Shown here piece by piece: positions 23,553 to 32,086 of a stretch of DNA of 64,000 nucleotides. The stretch covers positions 3,038,001 to 3,102,000 of the forward strand of contig CP064963.1 in NCBI GenBank assembly GCA_016699165.1. Reading direction: 5' to 3'. A program made the translations under genes and the position numbers. Source of the DNA: Candidatus Melainabacteria bacterium. Lineage in GTDB: Bacteria > Cyanobacteriota > Vampirovibrionia > Obscuribacterales > Obscuribacteraceae. Below the pieces are notes generated by a model. It was given only the letters and a program-made list of their open reading frames with translations, ran no database searches and had not been told where the DNA came from. Positions within the stretch are counted from its first letter, which is position 1; each line of letters opens with the position of its first letter.

Positions 23553-24998
23553 CTAGAGCGCTTCAGCCACGATTACAGCGGTAGTGTCAGGAAACGAGAT
23601 TTCGTCACCAGGTGCACCGTCATTGTCTGTATGCAGCCAAGCGCGGTTTTGATAGCGATTCTTGAGAATCCAGGGATTCATGTAGCTCGTGCATTGAACC
23701 ACGCGATATCCGGCAGCCTCCAGTTCGCCTATCCACTGCGCTTTGGTGAACACGCCGAATTCCTCGTTGCATTCGATAGCCCAGTTGGCCAGATAGTCTT
23801 TCTTGGAGAGGAATTCGTTTGCATCATGCAGGCTTAGACAGAACCAGGTCACGCCACCTATCACTCGCTCTTCGAACGCGATACCAGGGGCGGTGCTTTT
23901 GCCCTTGAAGTCGCGAGCGAATCGATAGAAGCGTTCTTTGGTTTCATCGTCTGCGCGCATCCAGGTTTTGGCTTCGAAGTTATCCGGTTTGATACCATCG
24001 CGGATGATCAGACGCCCGCCACGAGCAAGTTCTTTGCGCGTATTTGCAAGCGCCAGCCGGACCTGGTCGCGGTCGTAGCCATTGTAGGAATAAATCTCGT
24101 GCATGACCGACGAGTAAATCACCGTGCTAAGCGACCCTTGCGGGAAGCGTTGCTCGATGATGTTACCTGCCACAATCGCCACGTTGTGATTGTGATAGTG
24201 CAGACCTTCGGACATGTGACGCATCTCGGAAGAGAGGTCCATGCCGATGATTTGCGAATCGCCAAACAATTCGGAGAGATGAGTCAAGAGCGAGCCCGTG
24301 CCGCAGCCCTTGTCGACGATGCGACCGGGGCGAATATGTGGACCGATATCACGCACTTTGTCTGCCATGCTGGCGTCCATTCCCAAGGCGTAAATCTTGA
24401 AATCACGCCCATTGGAAAGTTCGCCGTCGTCATTGACAAGCACGTCTTTGAACAGCTCGACGATGCGATCGCCAAGTGCAAGACGGTCATAGACCTCGAC
24501 ACACCAGGGACTGGTGATTGCTCGCCAATCCTTACCGGTGGTTACAAGCGAAATGATGTCAGCCGGGGTTTTGCCTTTGCTTGCGTGCACTTTGCTCGAA
24601 TAGCCAGCTTTCTTGAAGCGGGCGAGAACGTCGTCGTTAGACGATAAGAGAATGGTGTCATTTGGGCTTAGCACGGTTTTGGTGTTGCTCTGTGAGCGAA
24701 CCACCTCTTCCACGTGTTTGACCCAGTCGATGTCGGTGGTCTTGGTGTCAGTCGCCCCGTGAATTTCGTACGGGTGACCAAGTGCCAGAGCAAGTCCAGT
24801 CACCACCTCCACTCTCTCTTTGAACATGAGAGGGTGACGCTTGGTGCCGCCTTTATCTGAGGCGGTGATGACAAAGATTAGTTTGCTTTGACTACCTGGA
24901 TCGAGTTCGAAGAGAGCACGCCGAAGCGCGCTCTCCTGGTCGATTGTGACACCATGCCAACGTCCAACGAGAAGGATATTTCTCTCTTTTGAAGACAT
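23553..24998 (-). CDS. Fusion of a degenerate NMN adenylyltransferase-like domain and a SAM methyltransferase
   Basis: 481 residues. Residues about 7-170 resemble a NadM-type nucleotidyltransferase: GRWHGVT in place of GRFxPxHxGH, HPLMFKERVEVV like the NPFxxxERxEMI segment, and TPADIISLVTTGKDWRAITS like the C-terminal SGTxIRxxIxxGxxWxxLVP motif. Key catalytic His residues and the SxTxxR motif are not conserved, so catalysis is doubtful. Residues about 220-400 are a class I SAM-dependent methyltransferase with IVDKGCGTGSLLTHL (motif I), IGMDLSSEM and LARGGRLIIRDG. The C-terminal end is unassigned. The genes after it in the same direction belong to an MFS transporter and a cysteine hydrolase encoded upstream. 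Confidence 0.82.
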   Translation of the reverse strand: MSSKERNILLVGRWHGVTIDQESALRRALFELDPGSQSKLIFVITASDKGGTKRHPLMFKERVEVVTGLALALGHPYEIHGATDTKTTDIDWVKHVEEVVRSQSNTKTVLSPNDTILLSSNDDVLARFKKAGYSSKVHASKGKTPADIISLVTTGKDWRAITSPWCVEVYDRLALGDRIVELFKDVLVNDDGELSNGRDFKIYALGMDASMADKVRDIGPHIRPGRIVDKGCGTGSLLTHLSELFGDSQIIGMDLSSEMRHMSEGLHYHNHNVAIVAGNIIEQRFPQGSLSTVIYSSVMHEIYSYNGYDRDQVRLALANTRKELARGGRLIIRDGIKPDNFEAKTWMRADDETKERFYRFARDFKGKSTAPGIAFEERVIGGVTWFCLSLHDANEFLSKKDYLANWAIECNEEFGVFTKAQWIGELEAAGYRVVQCTSYMNPWILKNRYQNRAWLHTDNDGAPGDEISFPDTTAVIVAEAL

Positions 24999-25030
24999 GT
25001 TTTGACTCCCTATGCAAGGTGAGATAGAGG

Positions 25031-26371
25031 TTATTCGGATTTGGAAATGAGCGCGGTGTCTTTGTCGAGATGCTTGGCGCCCAGTCGCCAGATAAATCCA
25101 CCCAGCAGGACCATCGCTGCAAGCATCAACATGGCGTTGTTCATGCTTCCAGTAGAGTCAGTGATGGAGCCGATGGCAAGCGGCGAGAGAACGTCGCCAA
25201 GCAAGTGGATGATGAGAATGTTCAGGGCGAAAGCGGCAGGGCGATGCTTGGGTAGCACCACGTTAGCAAGCGCCGTGTTGCTTGGTCCGGTGTTGAGGAA
25301 CAAGCAGAAACAGGCAGCAAAAAGCAGTCCCCATGCAAGCGGGAAGGGCATATAAACGAAGGCCACGCAGCATGGGGCGGCAATATACATTGCCCAGCCG
25401 GACACGCTGAAATAGGCTCCCTTCACTCGATGGCGCAAGGCGTCTGCAATGAAGCCGCCAGCAATTGTTGCCACCAATCCAGACACCACTAGGATGCCGC
25501 CAAGTATGAGATTGACGCTTGCAAGCGTTCCCACCTGGCGATACTCGTGTATGTAGGTTGGCATCCAGAAAGCGATTCCGCCGATAGCGAAAGTCATGGC
25601 AGTCATCGCAAGCGTATTGTAGACGAATGACTTGTTGGACAGAAGTTGGCGATAAATGCTCAGGCGCGATTCGCCTGAAGGCTCATTAAGAGCCGACTGA
25701 GAGAAGCGTGGCGGGTCGCGCATGAACAGGCAGATTATGCCAAGCAGCACTCCCGGCGGTACCGTCGTGTAGAAGGCGTAACGCCATCCAAGTTCTGAGT
25801 CGGCAAAGTGACCGCCCCAGACATAACCAAGCGCGCTACCGACTGGTATCGCCATGTAGAAGAACGACAGTGCTTTTCCACGATGCTTCTCGGGGAAGTA
25901 CTCGGACAGAAGAGCCGCAGCGAAGGGACCGAAAGCCGCCTCGCCAATGCCAATGAACATGCGGCTCAAGAGCAATTGATCGAAGTTCTGTGCAAGACCG
26001 GAAAATCCGCTTGCCAGACTCCAGATAATCACGCCAAAGCCGATAATTTTCCAAGGACGCACTTTCAAGTTGCTGAGTACAGGCGCCGCCAGCATATAAA
26101 CCAGCAAGAACACCATCGGCAGCAAGCTGAGCAGCATGTTGTCTGCTGTGCCGTGCATCAAGAACCCGAGCCATTTGACCAGGAATTGCGAAATCGGTCC
26201 CAGACTGTCTGGATTGGAAAGAAATTCTTGCTTAACTTTGGGCAGAACGGCAGCCATGTTTTGGCGGTCGATGTAGTTGAACAGGTTGGTCACAAACAAG
26301 ACCAGTATAGTCAGGTATGCTCCGCGCAGAATGGTCGCTGGACCACTTCCGCTTTGATTGGGGCTAACCAT
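25031..26371 (-). CDS. MFS transporter, Spinster-like
   Basis: 446 residues, 12 expected membrane helices. The first helix region NLFNYIDRQNMAAVLPKVKQ is characteristic of Spinster-like and related MFS carriers, and RMFIGIGEAAFGPFAAALLS and YFPEKHRGKALSFFYMAIPV match the helix 4-5 signatures. Substrates in this group range from sphingolipids to organic acids. The gap to the methyltransferase fusion is 32 nt and to the hydrolase gene 58 nt, all minus strand, so an operon is likely. Confidence 0.9.
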   Translation of the reverse strand: MVSPNQSGSGPATILRGAYLTILVLFVTNLFNYIDRQNMAAVLPKVKQEFLSNPDSLGPISQFLVKWLGFLMHGTADNMLLSLLPMVFLLVYMLAAPVLSNLKVRPWKIIGFGVIIWSLASGFSGLAQNFDQLLLSRMFIGIGEAAFGPFAAALLSEYFPEKHRGKALSFFYMAIPVGSALGYVWGGHFADSELGWRYAFYTTVPPGVLLGIICLFMRDPPRFSQSALNEPSGESRLSIYRQLLSNKSFVYNTLAMTAMTFAIGGIAFWMPTYIHEYRQVGTLASVNLILGGILVVSGLVATIAGGFIADALRHRVKGAYFSVSGWAMYIAAPCCVAFVYMPFPLAWGLLFAACFCLFLNTGPSNTALANVVLPKHRPAAFALNILIIHLLGDVLSPLAIGSITDSTGSMNNAMLMLAAMVLLGGFIWRLGAKHLDKDTALISKSE

Positions 26372-26429
26372 GAGGATCTCCTTCGGCTGGAGTTTCTATT
26401 TTCGAAACGACAGGTTGCCACGGCTGTTG

Positions 26430-27017
26430 TCAAACAGCGGGGACAACTCTGAAGCTTTTGAAGCGAAAGAACTTACGCCAGTTATTCTGACGCAAGGTGT
26501 GAGCGCAGGCGTTTTGCACCACGACAACCATGCTCTGAGCATAAGTTTTCGCAATGCCGTTTACTGTTGCGCTCACGCAGGCGTGAGTGTTTACTCCACA
26601 AACGCGAAATCGCGCAGTGGGTAAATTCAGTCTCTGACAGGCAACTCGAATTTCTCGTTCGCCACCATTTTTGAATTTGGTCTCGACGGTGTGTCGACGC
26701 GACTGTTTTGCAAGCTCGAGGATGCAGGGATAAGTGGGTCCCTGATTGTAAAACTCGAGAATGACAATAGCCCAGTCGTTTTGGAGAGCGAGTTTTACTT
26801 CGTCCATCACGTCTGGCAAAACCAGTGCCGATGCGGCAAACGATGGTTGCATGTCGACTATAACCAATGTGGTGTCCAGGGTTCGCTTTAAAAGCTCCTT
26901 AGAGCGTTTGATGCGAATCCGCATGGAAAGCGGGCTGATAAGCGCAGCGATCCAGAACACAACTTTGAGTACTTTGCAGATGCCCGCGAAAAGAACGTAC
27001 TTCGGTCTAAAAGACAT
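26430..27017 (-). CDS. Isochorismatase-like cysteine hydrolase with N-terminal hydrophobic segment
   Basis: 195 residues. Residues 8-32 are hydrophobic and may anchor the protein. The isochorismatase fold shows the triad Asp55 (VDMQPSF), Lys114 or 116 (ETKFKNGG) and Cys147 (NTHACVSAT), with GVNTHACVSATVNGIAKTYA as the family signature. The metal-binding His set of nicotinamidases is absent, so nicotinamidase activity is not supported; the substrate is unknown. It is the first gene of the minus-strand set hydrolase, MFS carrier and NMNAT-like fusion, divergent from NAD kinase. Confidence 0.88.
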   Translation of the reverse strand: MSFRPKYVLFAGICKVLKVVFWIAALISPLSMRIRIKRSKELLKRTLDTTLVIVDMQPSFAASALVLPDVMDEVKLALQNDWAIVILEFYNQGPTYPCILELAKQSRRHTVETKFKNGGEREIRVACQRLNLPTARFRVCGVNTHACVSATVNGIAKTYAQSMVVVVQNACAHTLRQNNWRKFFRFKSFRVVPAV

Positions 27018-27599
27018 AGCAAGTCTCTCAGTTCAGGTTTCGGTTAGGTGTTGAGGTGAATAGCGACGGTGGGTGATGTGATTCCGTGCGCGTCAAAAAG
27101 GGGATACAGATACTTACTCGATTGGATAAGTAAATAAGTAATTAAACAAACAAAATGAATTCAAAAATTAAACTAAAACTTAAAAATTATCGAAGCTTCA
27201 AAAGCAAGTTATGAACCTAAACTTGCGTCGAAATCGACCAGTCACGTGGAAAATGTGCCACCACTATGAATAGCAATTAACCGAATATGGTGCTAGTGAA
27301 GTTGTGCAAGCTAGGGCTAAAAAGTTTCAAGTGGCTAGCAGCGCTCGCGCTAGCTATTGACCACTATTCAAAGTCAATAAGGGCAAGACTTTGATTATGT
27401 GGGGTTTTCAAGCGTTCCTCTAAAATGAGACAGAAGAAATGTACATTTGCTTTAGGTAACTGGAAGAACTACTTATTCAAGAGTTAGAACAAACAGTCTT
27501 TTTATCTTCTCAATTCGAGTGTTCTTCTCTTCCAGTTCGTTTAATTTTCACTGCCCCTTTATCTCTTAACCAAAACTCTCTGAAAAATGGAGAACGAAA
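27018..27599. other. Divergent regulatory gap before NAD kinase
   Basis: 582 nt, AT-rich, without coding potential. It contains the inverted repeat GCTAGC-9 nt-GCTAGC at 27334-27354 and must hold promoters for the hydrolase operon and the NAD kinase set. An SD-like GGAGA at 27589-27593 precedes the kinase. Confidence 0.5.
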
Positions 27600-28499
27600 C
27601 TGAGCACAACCTCATTTCAGAAAATTCTGCTTGTGATCAAACCGACTTCGCAAGCGACAGAAGCCACACTGCGGCAACACATCGAGACGGTATCTGTGGT
27701 TAGAGCTGTACTCGATTCGGCTGGTATTGCATATGGTATTACCGTTCGAGGCAAGCCGGGTCGTTTCGAGGTCAATCATGACCTGGTTATCTCGATTGGT
27801 GGCGATGGAACCTTCCTCGACGCCTCTCACTCTATTCTCTCTGAGTCGGACCCCAAAAAGCGAGTTCCGCTCTTTGGTGTGAACTCGGCTCCCGAATCGA
27901 GCTTCGGCAATTACTGCAATGCCACCGCTTCCAATTTCCAGATTATGCTTGAGCGCATCTTGTCCGGCAAGGAATATTGCTATGACGTCGCAAGGCTTCA
28001 CGCCACAATCGACGGCAAGCAAATTGACGTTCCTGTCTTGAACGAAGTGTTGGTAGCCGGCTCGAATGCCGCAGCCACAGCTCGCTATGACTTGAAAGTC
28101 AATGGTGAGGTTTCAAGTCAGCGCTCCTCGGGTCTGATTGTTGCCACTCCCAGTGGTACCACCGGACTTTCTCATTCCGCTGGCGGGCAAGTAGTCGCGC
28201 TCAACTCGCGCAAGTTCGCCTATCAGGTGCTTGCTCGCTTCGGTTTACCTGATGCCCGCAAGGACCTCAACTCAGGTTTCGTGCCCTTTGGCGAATCTCT
28301 CACAGTCGAGAGCACGATGAATAACGGCAAGATTTACGTCGATGGACCTCACATGGAGTACGCTTTCAAACGCGGCTCGGTGCTTGAAGTCAAAATCGAT
28401 CCCAATCCGCTCCGTGCTTACGTTTCACCCTACCGCCACCACGAATACGACGAATATCAACTTCGTTGCAGACGACTTGGCGGCGAGGCGATAGCCTAG
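27600..28499 (+). CDS. nadK: ATP-NAD kinase
   Basis: Kinase with GGDGT (in SIGGDGTFLDASH), VLNEVLVAGS, and RSSGLIVATPSGTTGLSHSAGGQ, the NAD kinase signatures; it makes NADP from NAD. The family start should lie just before QKILLVIKPT. The only upstream start-like codon in frame is CTG at 27600, with GGAGA 6 nt before it, giving 299 residues. The first standard codon is GTG at 27633, which would cut into the first beta strand. An ATG at 27587 is in another frame and gives only 35 codons. I therefore favour an unusual CTG start. A terminal extension with YRHHEYDEYQL follows the fold. Confidence 0.88.
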   Translation: MSTTSFQKILLVIKPTSQATEATLRQHIETVSVVRAVLDSAGIAYGITVRGKPGRFEVNHDLVISIGGDGTFLDASHSILSESDPKKRVPLFGVNSAPESSFGNYCNATASNFQIMLERILSGKEYCYDVARLHATIDGKQIDVPVLNEVLVAGSNAAATARYDLKVNGEVSSQRSSGLIVATPSGTTGLSHSAGGQVVALNSRKFAYQVLARFGLPDARKDLNSGFVPFGESLTVESTMNNGKIYVDGPHMEYAFKRGSVLEVKIDPNPLRAYVSPYRHHEYDEYQLRCRRLGGEAIA

Positions 28500-28569
28500 T
28501 TTTTCTCTCGCTCAATTAAAGTCTAAATCCACACCAGAAGCAAATTTCCAACAGCAAAAGGTCACAGCT

Positions 28570-29028
28570 ATGGACCTCGACAAGGCAAGAATTGCGGGCT
28601 TCGCTCGACAGGCGCGCTCGGTATATGAGCGTTCTAACCAGCTAGTGAAAGATGCGCAATCCAAACTTTATCCCTACAATCATCTCAACGATGCTCAGCG
28701 TATCTTCGTCGCCACCGTCGCCACTCAAGCAAGACTCACTGCTCACAGTGCGATGGAGCAAGTTGGTCTGCACGCACTATGCGATATTGAGTCTTGCGAC
28801 AAACTGTTTCAAGACAATGATTTCGGCCCCGCGGTCGAGTCGTACATGCGCCAGGCATCGCGCTTCATCGCTACTCATCCTGAGCTTCTTCTCTCCGCCA
28901 GGATGAACATCTGTCAGCTCTACATGCGCACTGCAAGCGATTTACTCAATCGCGCCCATGGCGTACTCGAAGGCAAAGAGAGCATCTCGGGGCAGCAGAT
29001 CGGTCGCTCGGGACTCTGGGATAAGTAG
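28570..29028 (+). CDS. Hypothetical helical protein
   Basis: 152 residues, mostly helical, with no signal or membrane segment. It contains YNHLNDAQRIFVATVATQA and ESYMRQASRFIATHPELL. CAGCAAAAGGTCACAGCT precedes the ATG; nearly the same leader (CAGCAAAAGGT) precedes the next gene, arguing that the two are part of one transcript. I recognise no family. Codon use matches the strongly biased neighbours, which supports that it is expressed. Confidence 0.75.
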   Translation: MDLDKARIAGFARQARSVYERSNQLVKDAQSKLYPYNHLNDAQRIFVATVATQARLTAHSAMEQVGLHALCDIESCDKLFQDNDFGPAVESYMRQASRFIATHPELLLSARMNICQLYMRTASDLLNRAHGVLEGKESISGQQIGRSGLWDK

Positions 29029-29098
29029 GTTTCACTTTCTCCTTCCAATTTTTCTCTTCCACCAAAACCGAAACAAACACAACAGCAAAAGGTAAATC

Positions 29099-29275
29099 AT
29101 GCGTTGTGAGAAACACTCTAAGCCCCAAGTCCAGCTCCCCGCCACCGGTACGTGTCAGGAGTGCGGCTCGGGCACAAGCACCCGCAGCAAGAAGCTCTGC
29201 TCGACCTGCAGCAACCGGCTGGGTCAGTGCGAGGTCTGCCGCGCGCCGGCTCAATCATCCTCGTCTGGCGAGTAG
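29099..29275 (+). CDS. 58-residue Cys-rich zinc-ribbon-like mini-protein
   Basis: The frame begins MRCEKHSKPQ and ends APAQSSSSGE. Seven cysteines occur, six of them as three CxxC pairs: CQEC (19, 22), CSTC (34, 37) and CEVC (44, 47). Such spacing supports one or two zinc sites, or redox chemistry. CAGCAAAAGGTAAATC precedes the ATG. It lies 59 nt before the thioredoxin reductase gene in the same direction. The high-GC, C-ending codons match its neighbours. The family is not recognised. Confidence 0.78.
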   Translation: MRCEKHSKPQVQLPATGTCQECGSGTSTRSKKLCSTCSNRLGQCEVCRAPAQSSSSGE

Positions 29276-29334
29276 GGCAACTACGCTCAATTTCGCTCAA
29301 TAACGTTTAACAACTAACCGGTTAGAGGAGAAAG

Positions 29335-30378
29335 ATGAATTTGACTGGTAGTTTGAAGACCAAAGTCGTCATTATTGGCGGTGGACCAGCCGGTTTGACT
29401 GCTGCTATTTACGCAGCGCGAGCCTTGCTTGAGCCAATCGTGATTGAAGGTTATTTCGCCGGGGGGCAGTTGACCATCACCACAGACGTGGAAAACTACC
29501 CCGGATTTGCACAGCCGGTGCAGGGACCCAAGCTCGTAAGCGACATGCGCGAGCAGGCGCTGCGGTATGGTGCCCGCTTTATTACGCAAGATGTGGACAG
29601 CATCGACTTTTCAAGCCGCCCCTTCTTGCTCAAAACCGAATCGAGCACAATCGAAGCTCAAAGCCTCATCATCGCAACCGGTGCCAAAGCCAAAATGCTC
29701 GGCTTGGATTCGGAGACGCGTTTGATTGGGCGCGGCGTCTCTACCTGCGCTACGTGCGACGGCTTCTTCTACAAGAACAAAAAGGTTATCGTCGTAGGAG
29801 GCGGTGATGCTGCACTTGAAGAAGCCTCGTTCTTGACGCGCTTTGCCGACCAGGTCACCATCGTTCACCGGCGTGATACTTTTCGCGCCTCCAAAATTAT
29901 GGTCAGTCGGGCTCAAGCAAATGCCAAGATTAAGTTCGCCATGGACACGGTTGTTGAAGAAATTCTCGATCGCGGACAAGGCGTTGTCTCGGGCATCATG
30001 CTCAAAAACGTTAAAACTGGAGTGCAAGAAGAGCGGGATTGCGATGGCGTTTTCATCGCTATCGGTCATGAGCCCAACTCCAAACTTTTCGATGGAAAGC
30101 TGGATCTCGATCCGCAAGGATACATCATGACCTCCGCGATGGATGCTAAAACATCCACTGCCGTCGAAGGTGTGTTTGCTTGCGGAGACGTGCAAGACCC
30201 CATTTACAGGCAAGCGGTCACGGCTGCTGCAAGCGGATGCATGGCTGCAATCGATGCTCAGCATTATCTCGAATATGGCTCGGCGTCAAGCTCAAGCAAG
30301 CGCGGCCCTGCAACTGAGTCAAAATCATTGCTAGGCAGCATTCTTGGTTGGCTTGGCAAATGGCGCAGCCCGCTTTGA
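29335..30378 (+). CDS. trxB: Thioredoxin reductase (NADPH)
   Basis: 347 residues. FAD motif VVIIGGGPAGLTAAIYAARA (11-30), the redox-active CATC (Cys138, Cys141 in VSTCATCDGFFY), NADPH motif VVGGGDAALEEASFLTRF (153-170) and the terminal FAD site GVFACGDVQDPIYRQAVTAA. AGAGGAGAAAG precedes the ATG. A C-terminal extension of about 30 residues after DAQHYLEYG is Ser/Lys-rich with a weak amphipathic end (LLGSILGWLGKWRSPL), unlike the normal 310-residue enzyme, and may touch membranes. It closes the NAD kinase gene set and is followed by a strong terminator. Confidence 0.95.
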   Translation: MNLTGSLKTKVVIIGGGPAGLTAAIYAARALLEPIVIEGYFAGGQLTITTDVENYPGFAQPVQGPKLVSDMREQALRYGARFITQDVDSIDFSSRPFLLKTESSTIEAQSLIIATGAKAKMLGLDSETRLIGRGVSTCATCDGFFYKNKKVIVVGGGDAALEEASFLTRFADQVTIVHRRDTFRASKIMVSRAQANAKIKFAMDTVVEEILDRGQGVVSGIMLKNVKTGVQEERDCDGVFIAIGHEPNSKLFDGKLDLDPQGYIMTSAMDAKTSTAVEGVFACGDVQDPIYRQAVTAAASGCMAAIDAQHYLEYGSASSSSKRGPATESKSLLGSILGWLGKWRSPL

Positions 30379-30399
30379 TCTGACGTAATTTGACTCGGG

Positions 30400-30439
30400 A
30401 GGAGAATCTGGTTTTATAAACCAGTTCTCCTCTTTTTTT
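30400..30439 (+). terminator. Strong terminator of trxB
   Basis: AGGAGAATCTGGTTT pairs with AAACCAGTTCTCCT (one mismatch) and is followed by CTTTTTTTC. Confidence 0.95.
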
Positions 30440-30540
30440 CTACTCTCTTTAACTATAAAGCTTAGTAAAATAAGAACTCAAAATTCTGTTGAATATCTCA
30501 CAACAAATTGCATGAGTTTTTTTGATCGTGGATCGTTTCG

Positions 30541-30556
30541 CGCGGAAAGATCCGCG
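30541..30556. repeat. Inverted repeat CGCGGA/TCCGCG
   Basis: CGCGGA AAGA TCCGCG lies 66 bp before the large palindrome at 30622 and shares its TTTCGCG and GCGGA elements. It is in the same gap between two convergent terminators. Confidence 0.5.
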
Positions 30557-30621
30557 TTCTGCAATATACTGCCATCAATTGGTCTAATGTCTCACAATAA
30601 AATTAGAGCACTCAAAAAACA

Positions 30622-30659
30622 TTTTCGCGGAGCGCTTAGCGCTAAGCGCTCCGCGAAAA
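30622..30659. repeat. Perfect 38-bp palindrome between convergent terminators
   Basis: The half TTTTCGCGGAGCGCTTAGC is followed at once by its exact reverse complement, with no spacer. It stands out in an AT-rich 330-nt gap (30440-30762) without genes. It is 190 bp after the trxB terminator and 104 bp before the terminator of the opposite gene, so it is not needed to end either transcript. Candidate roles are a protein-binding or structural DNA site. Confidence 0.85.
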
Positions 30660-30762
30660 CACAAGAAATCAGATGCGGCTCTAGTCCAATGATACTTCTC
30701 TGGCGAGCAAGTAGCGACCGGAGGCAAATCAACTATACCAAGTAAGAGAACGGGTCAAAAAA

Positions 30763-30804
30763 GGAAAGAGGAAAAGACCGCAATGTTGCGATCTCTCCTC
30801 TTCC
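30763..30804 (-). terminator. Terminator of the anchored-protein pair
   Basis: On the minus strand GGAAGAGGAGAGA pairs with TCTTTTCCTCTTTCC around a loop with an inner CGCAA/TTGCG stem, followed by TTTTTTGACC. It starts 20 nt after the stop at 30824. Confidence 0.85.
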
Positions 30805-30823
30805 CTTGTAGGCGCGCCAGAAG

Positions 30824-32059
30824 TTATCCGGCAGGCGTTAGGATGACCGGTTGCTCCAGCACCTCAGGTGGTGGCAACAGGTAGGGAATCATGCGAATGT
30901 GCAAAGGCTCCACAACCACCGAACGACGCGGTCCCTTGCCGGGTTCGTAGTCGAGCGTATAGTCAGTAGAGTATTCGCCCCATGAGCGCTCGTACCTCAC
31001 AAGACGTCCGCTTGAGTCGTGTGAGTAGAGCTTGTAGGGGCGTCTATCTTCGCGAGGTGACAGAAAAATCTGTTCGTACTCGATGAAGATTTTGCCGGAC
31101 TCGTCTTTTCCCCAGGCGACCAGTCGTTTCTCTTGACCGTTGGCAAAATAAGTCTGAAAAGCGGCGAGCTTGTAATTTCCGCCTTCCATGAGCCAACGTT
31201 GTGAGAAAGTCTTGCGCTTTTGACGATCGAAGAATGTAACTTCCATCTCGCCTTCGCCGCGACTGTAGGGTTTGGTGATTTCGCGCTCTTCCAGTTTGCG
31301 GCCCTTTTTGTCAAAGGTTGTGATGGTGAGCTTGTAATCACCGCGGAATACTTCGAAGTGCGGTGTCTTGCCGTCTTCAAAATACCAGGTCTCAACTTTG
31401 GTGGCATTGCCAACCGAGTTGCCGACCATGACGTAAACTTTGCCGTTTGGCTTATAACGCCGCAACTGCATCGTTCCATCTTCCAGGCGTTTTACAGATT
31501 CGACCAGACGAATTTCTTTGCTGTTGTCGAATTCTTCCGCTGATTCGAGACTCCATTGTGAATCTCGCTTCAGATGAAGTTCTTTGCGACGCACACCTCC
31601 GTCTTCGCGATAAAAGGTCTTGCTGAATTTATCGGGAGCCAGAAGCGTCCCGACTTGAAAGACTTTCCCCGAGCGATAATACATGGTGTCCTGCACGAAG
31701 GTGCCACCACGATTGGTGAAAGTCGAATCCTGACGCAGTTGTCCAGGCTCGCCGTCTGCCTTGAGATAGAAGACTTTCCAGGCAGTACGAAAACCATGCT
31801 CGTCATACGTCGTGTCAAAATGAAGACCTTCAGGCGTATCTGTTAACGCCTGACGGGGAGTGACATTGTCTTTGTAAAAGAAGACATTGCTTCGCTCGTC
31901 TTTATCCGAGACAAAGTAGCGATACGGTAGTTTTTGAGGGAAACGCGCGACGTTGTCGGGCGCACGTTTCCACTCTTGTTTTTGCTTAGGGCTGTAGAGC
32001 AAACCTGCAACAAAAACTCCTACCAATATCGCGAGCAGTCCCAGTCTTTGAGTAGACAT
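30824..32059 (-). CDS. Membrane-anchored beta-rich protein of unknown function
   Basis: 411 residues. A helix at 8-22 (LAILVGVFVAGLLYS) anchors it. The rest has many short beta-turn units of the type FYREDGGVRRKELHL, YRSGKVFQVGTLL, YFEDGKTPHFEVF and FFDRQKRKTFSQRW, reminiscent of MORN/YwqK-like antitoxin-type repeats. This is a resemblance of pattern only. It ends with a Pro-rich stretch (YLLPPPEVLEQP). AAAAGGAGCTTCC precedes the ATG. It follows the related-style gene at 32087-33376 by 27 nt. Confidence 0.82.
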   Translation of the reverse strand: MSTQRLGLLAILVGVFVAGLLYSPKQKQEWKRAPDNVARFPQKLPYRYFVSDKDERSNVFFYKDNVTPRQALTDTPEGLHFDTTYDEHGFRTAWKVFYLKADGEPGQLRQDSTFTNRGGTFVQDTMYYRSGKVFQVGTLLAPDKFSKTFYREDGGVRRKELHLKRDSQWSLESAEEFDNSKEIRLVESVKRLEDGTMQLRRYKPNGKVYVMVGNSVGNATKVETWYFEDGKTPHFEVFRGDYKLTITTFDKKGRKLEEREITKPYSRGEGEMEVTFFDRQKRKTFSQRWLMEGGNYKLAAFQTYFANGQEKRLVAWGKDESGKIFIEYEQIFLSPREDRRPYKLYSHDSSGRLVRYERSWGEYSTDYTLDYEPGKGPRRSVVVEPLHIRMIPYLLPPPEVLEQPVILTPAG

Positions 32060-32086
32060 GGAAGCTCCTTTTGTTATTCGTGAGGG

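Noticed and set aside
26430..27017. Nicotinamidase call for the isochorismatase-like gene
   Set aside because: The triad is present but the metal-binding Asp/His set of PncA is missing, so only the superfamily is supported.
30512..30745. 77-residue forward frame
   Set aside because: Its middle is the 38-bp palindrome translated; no ribosome site or coding signal.
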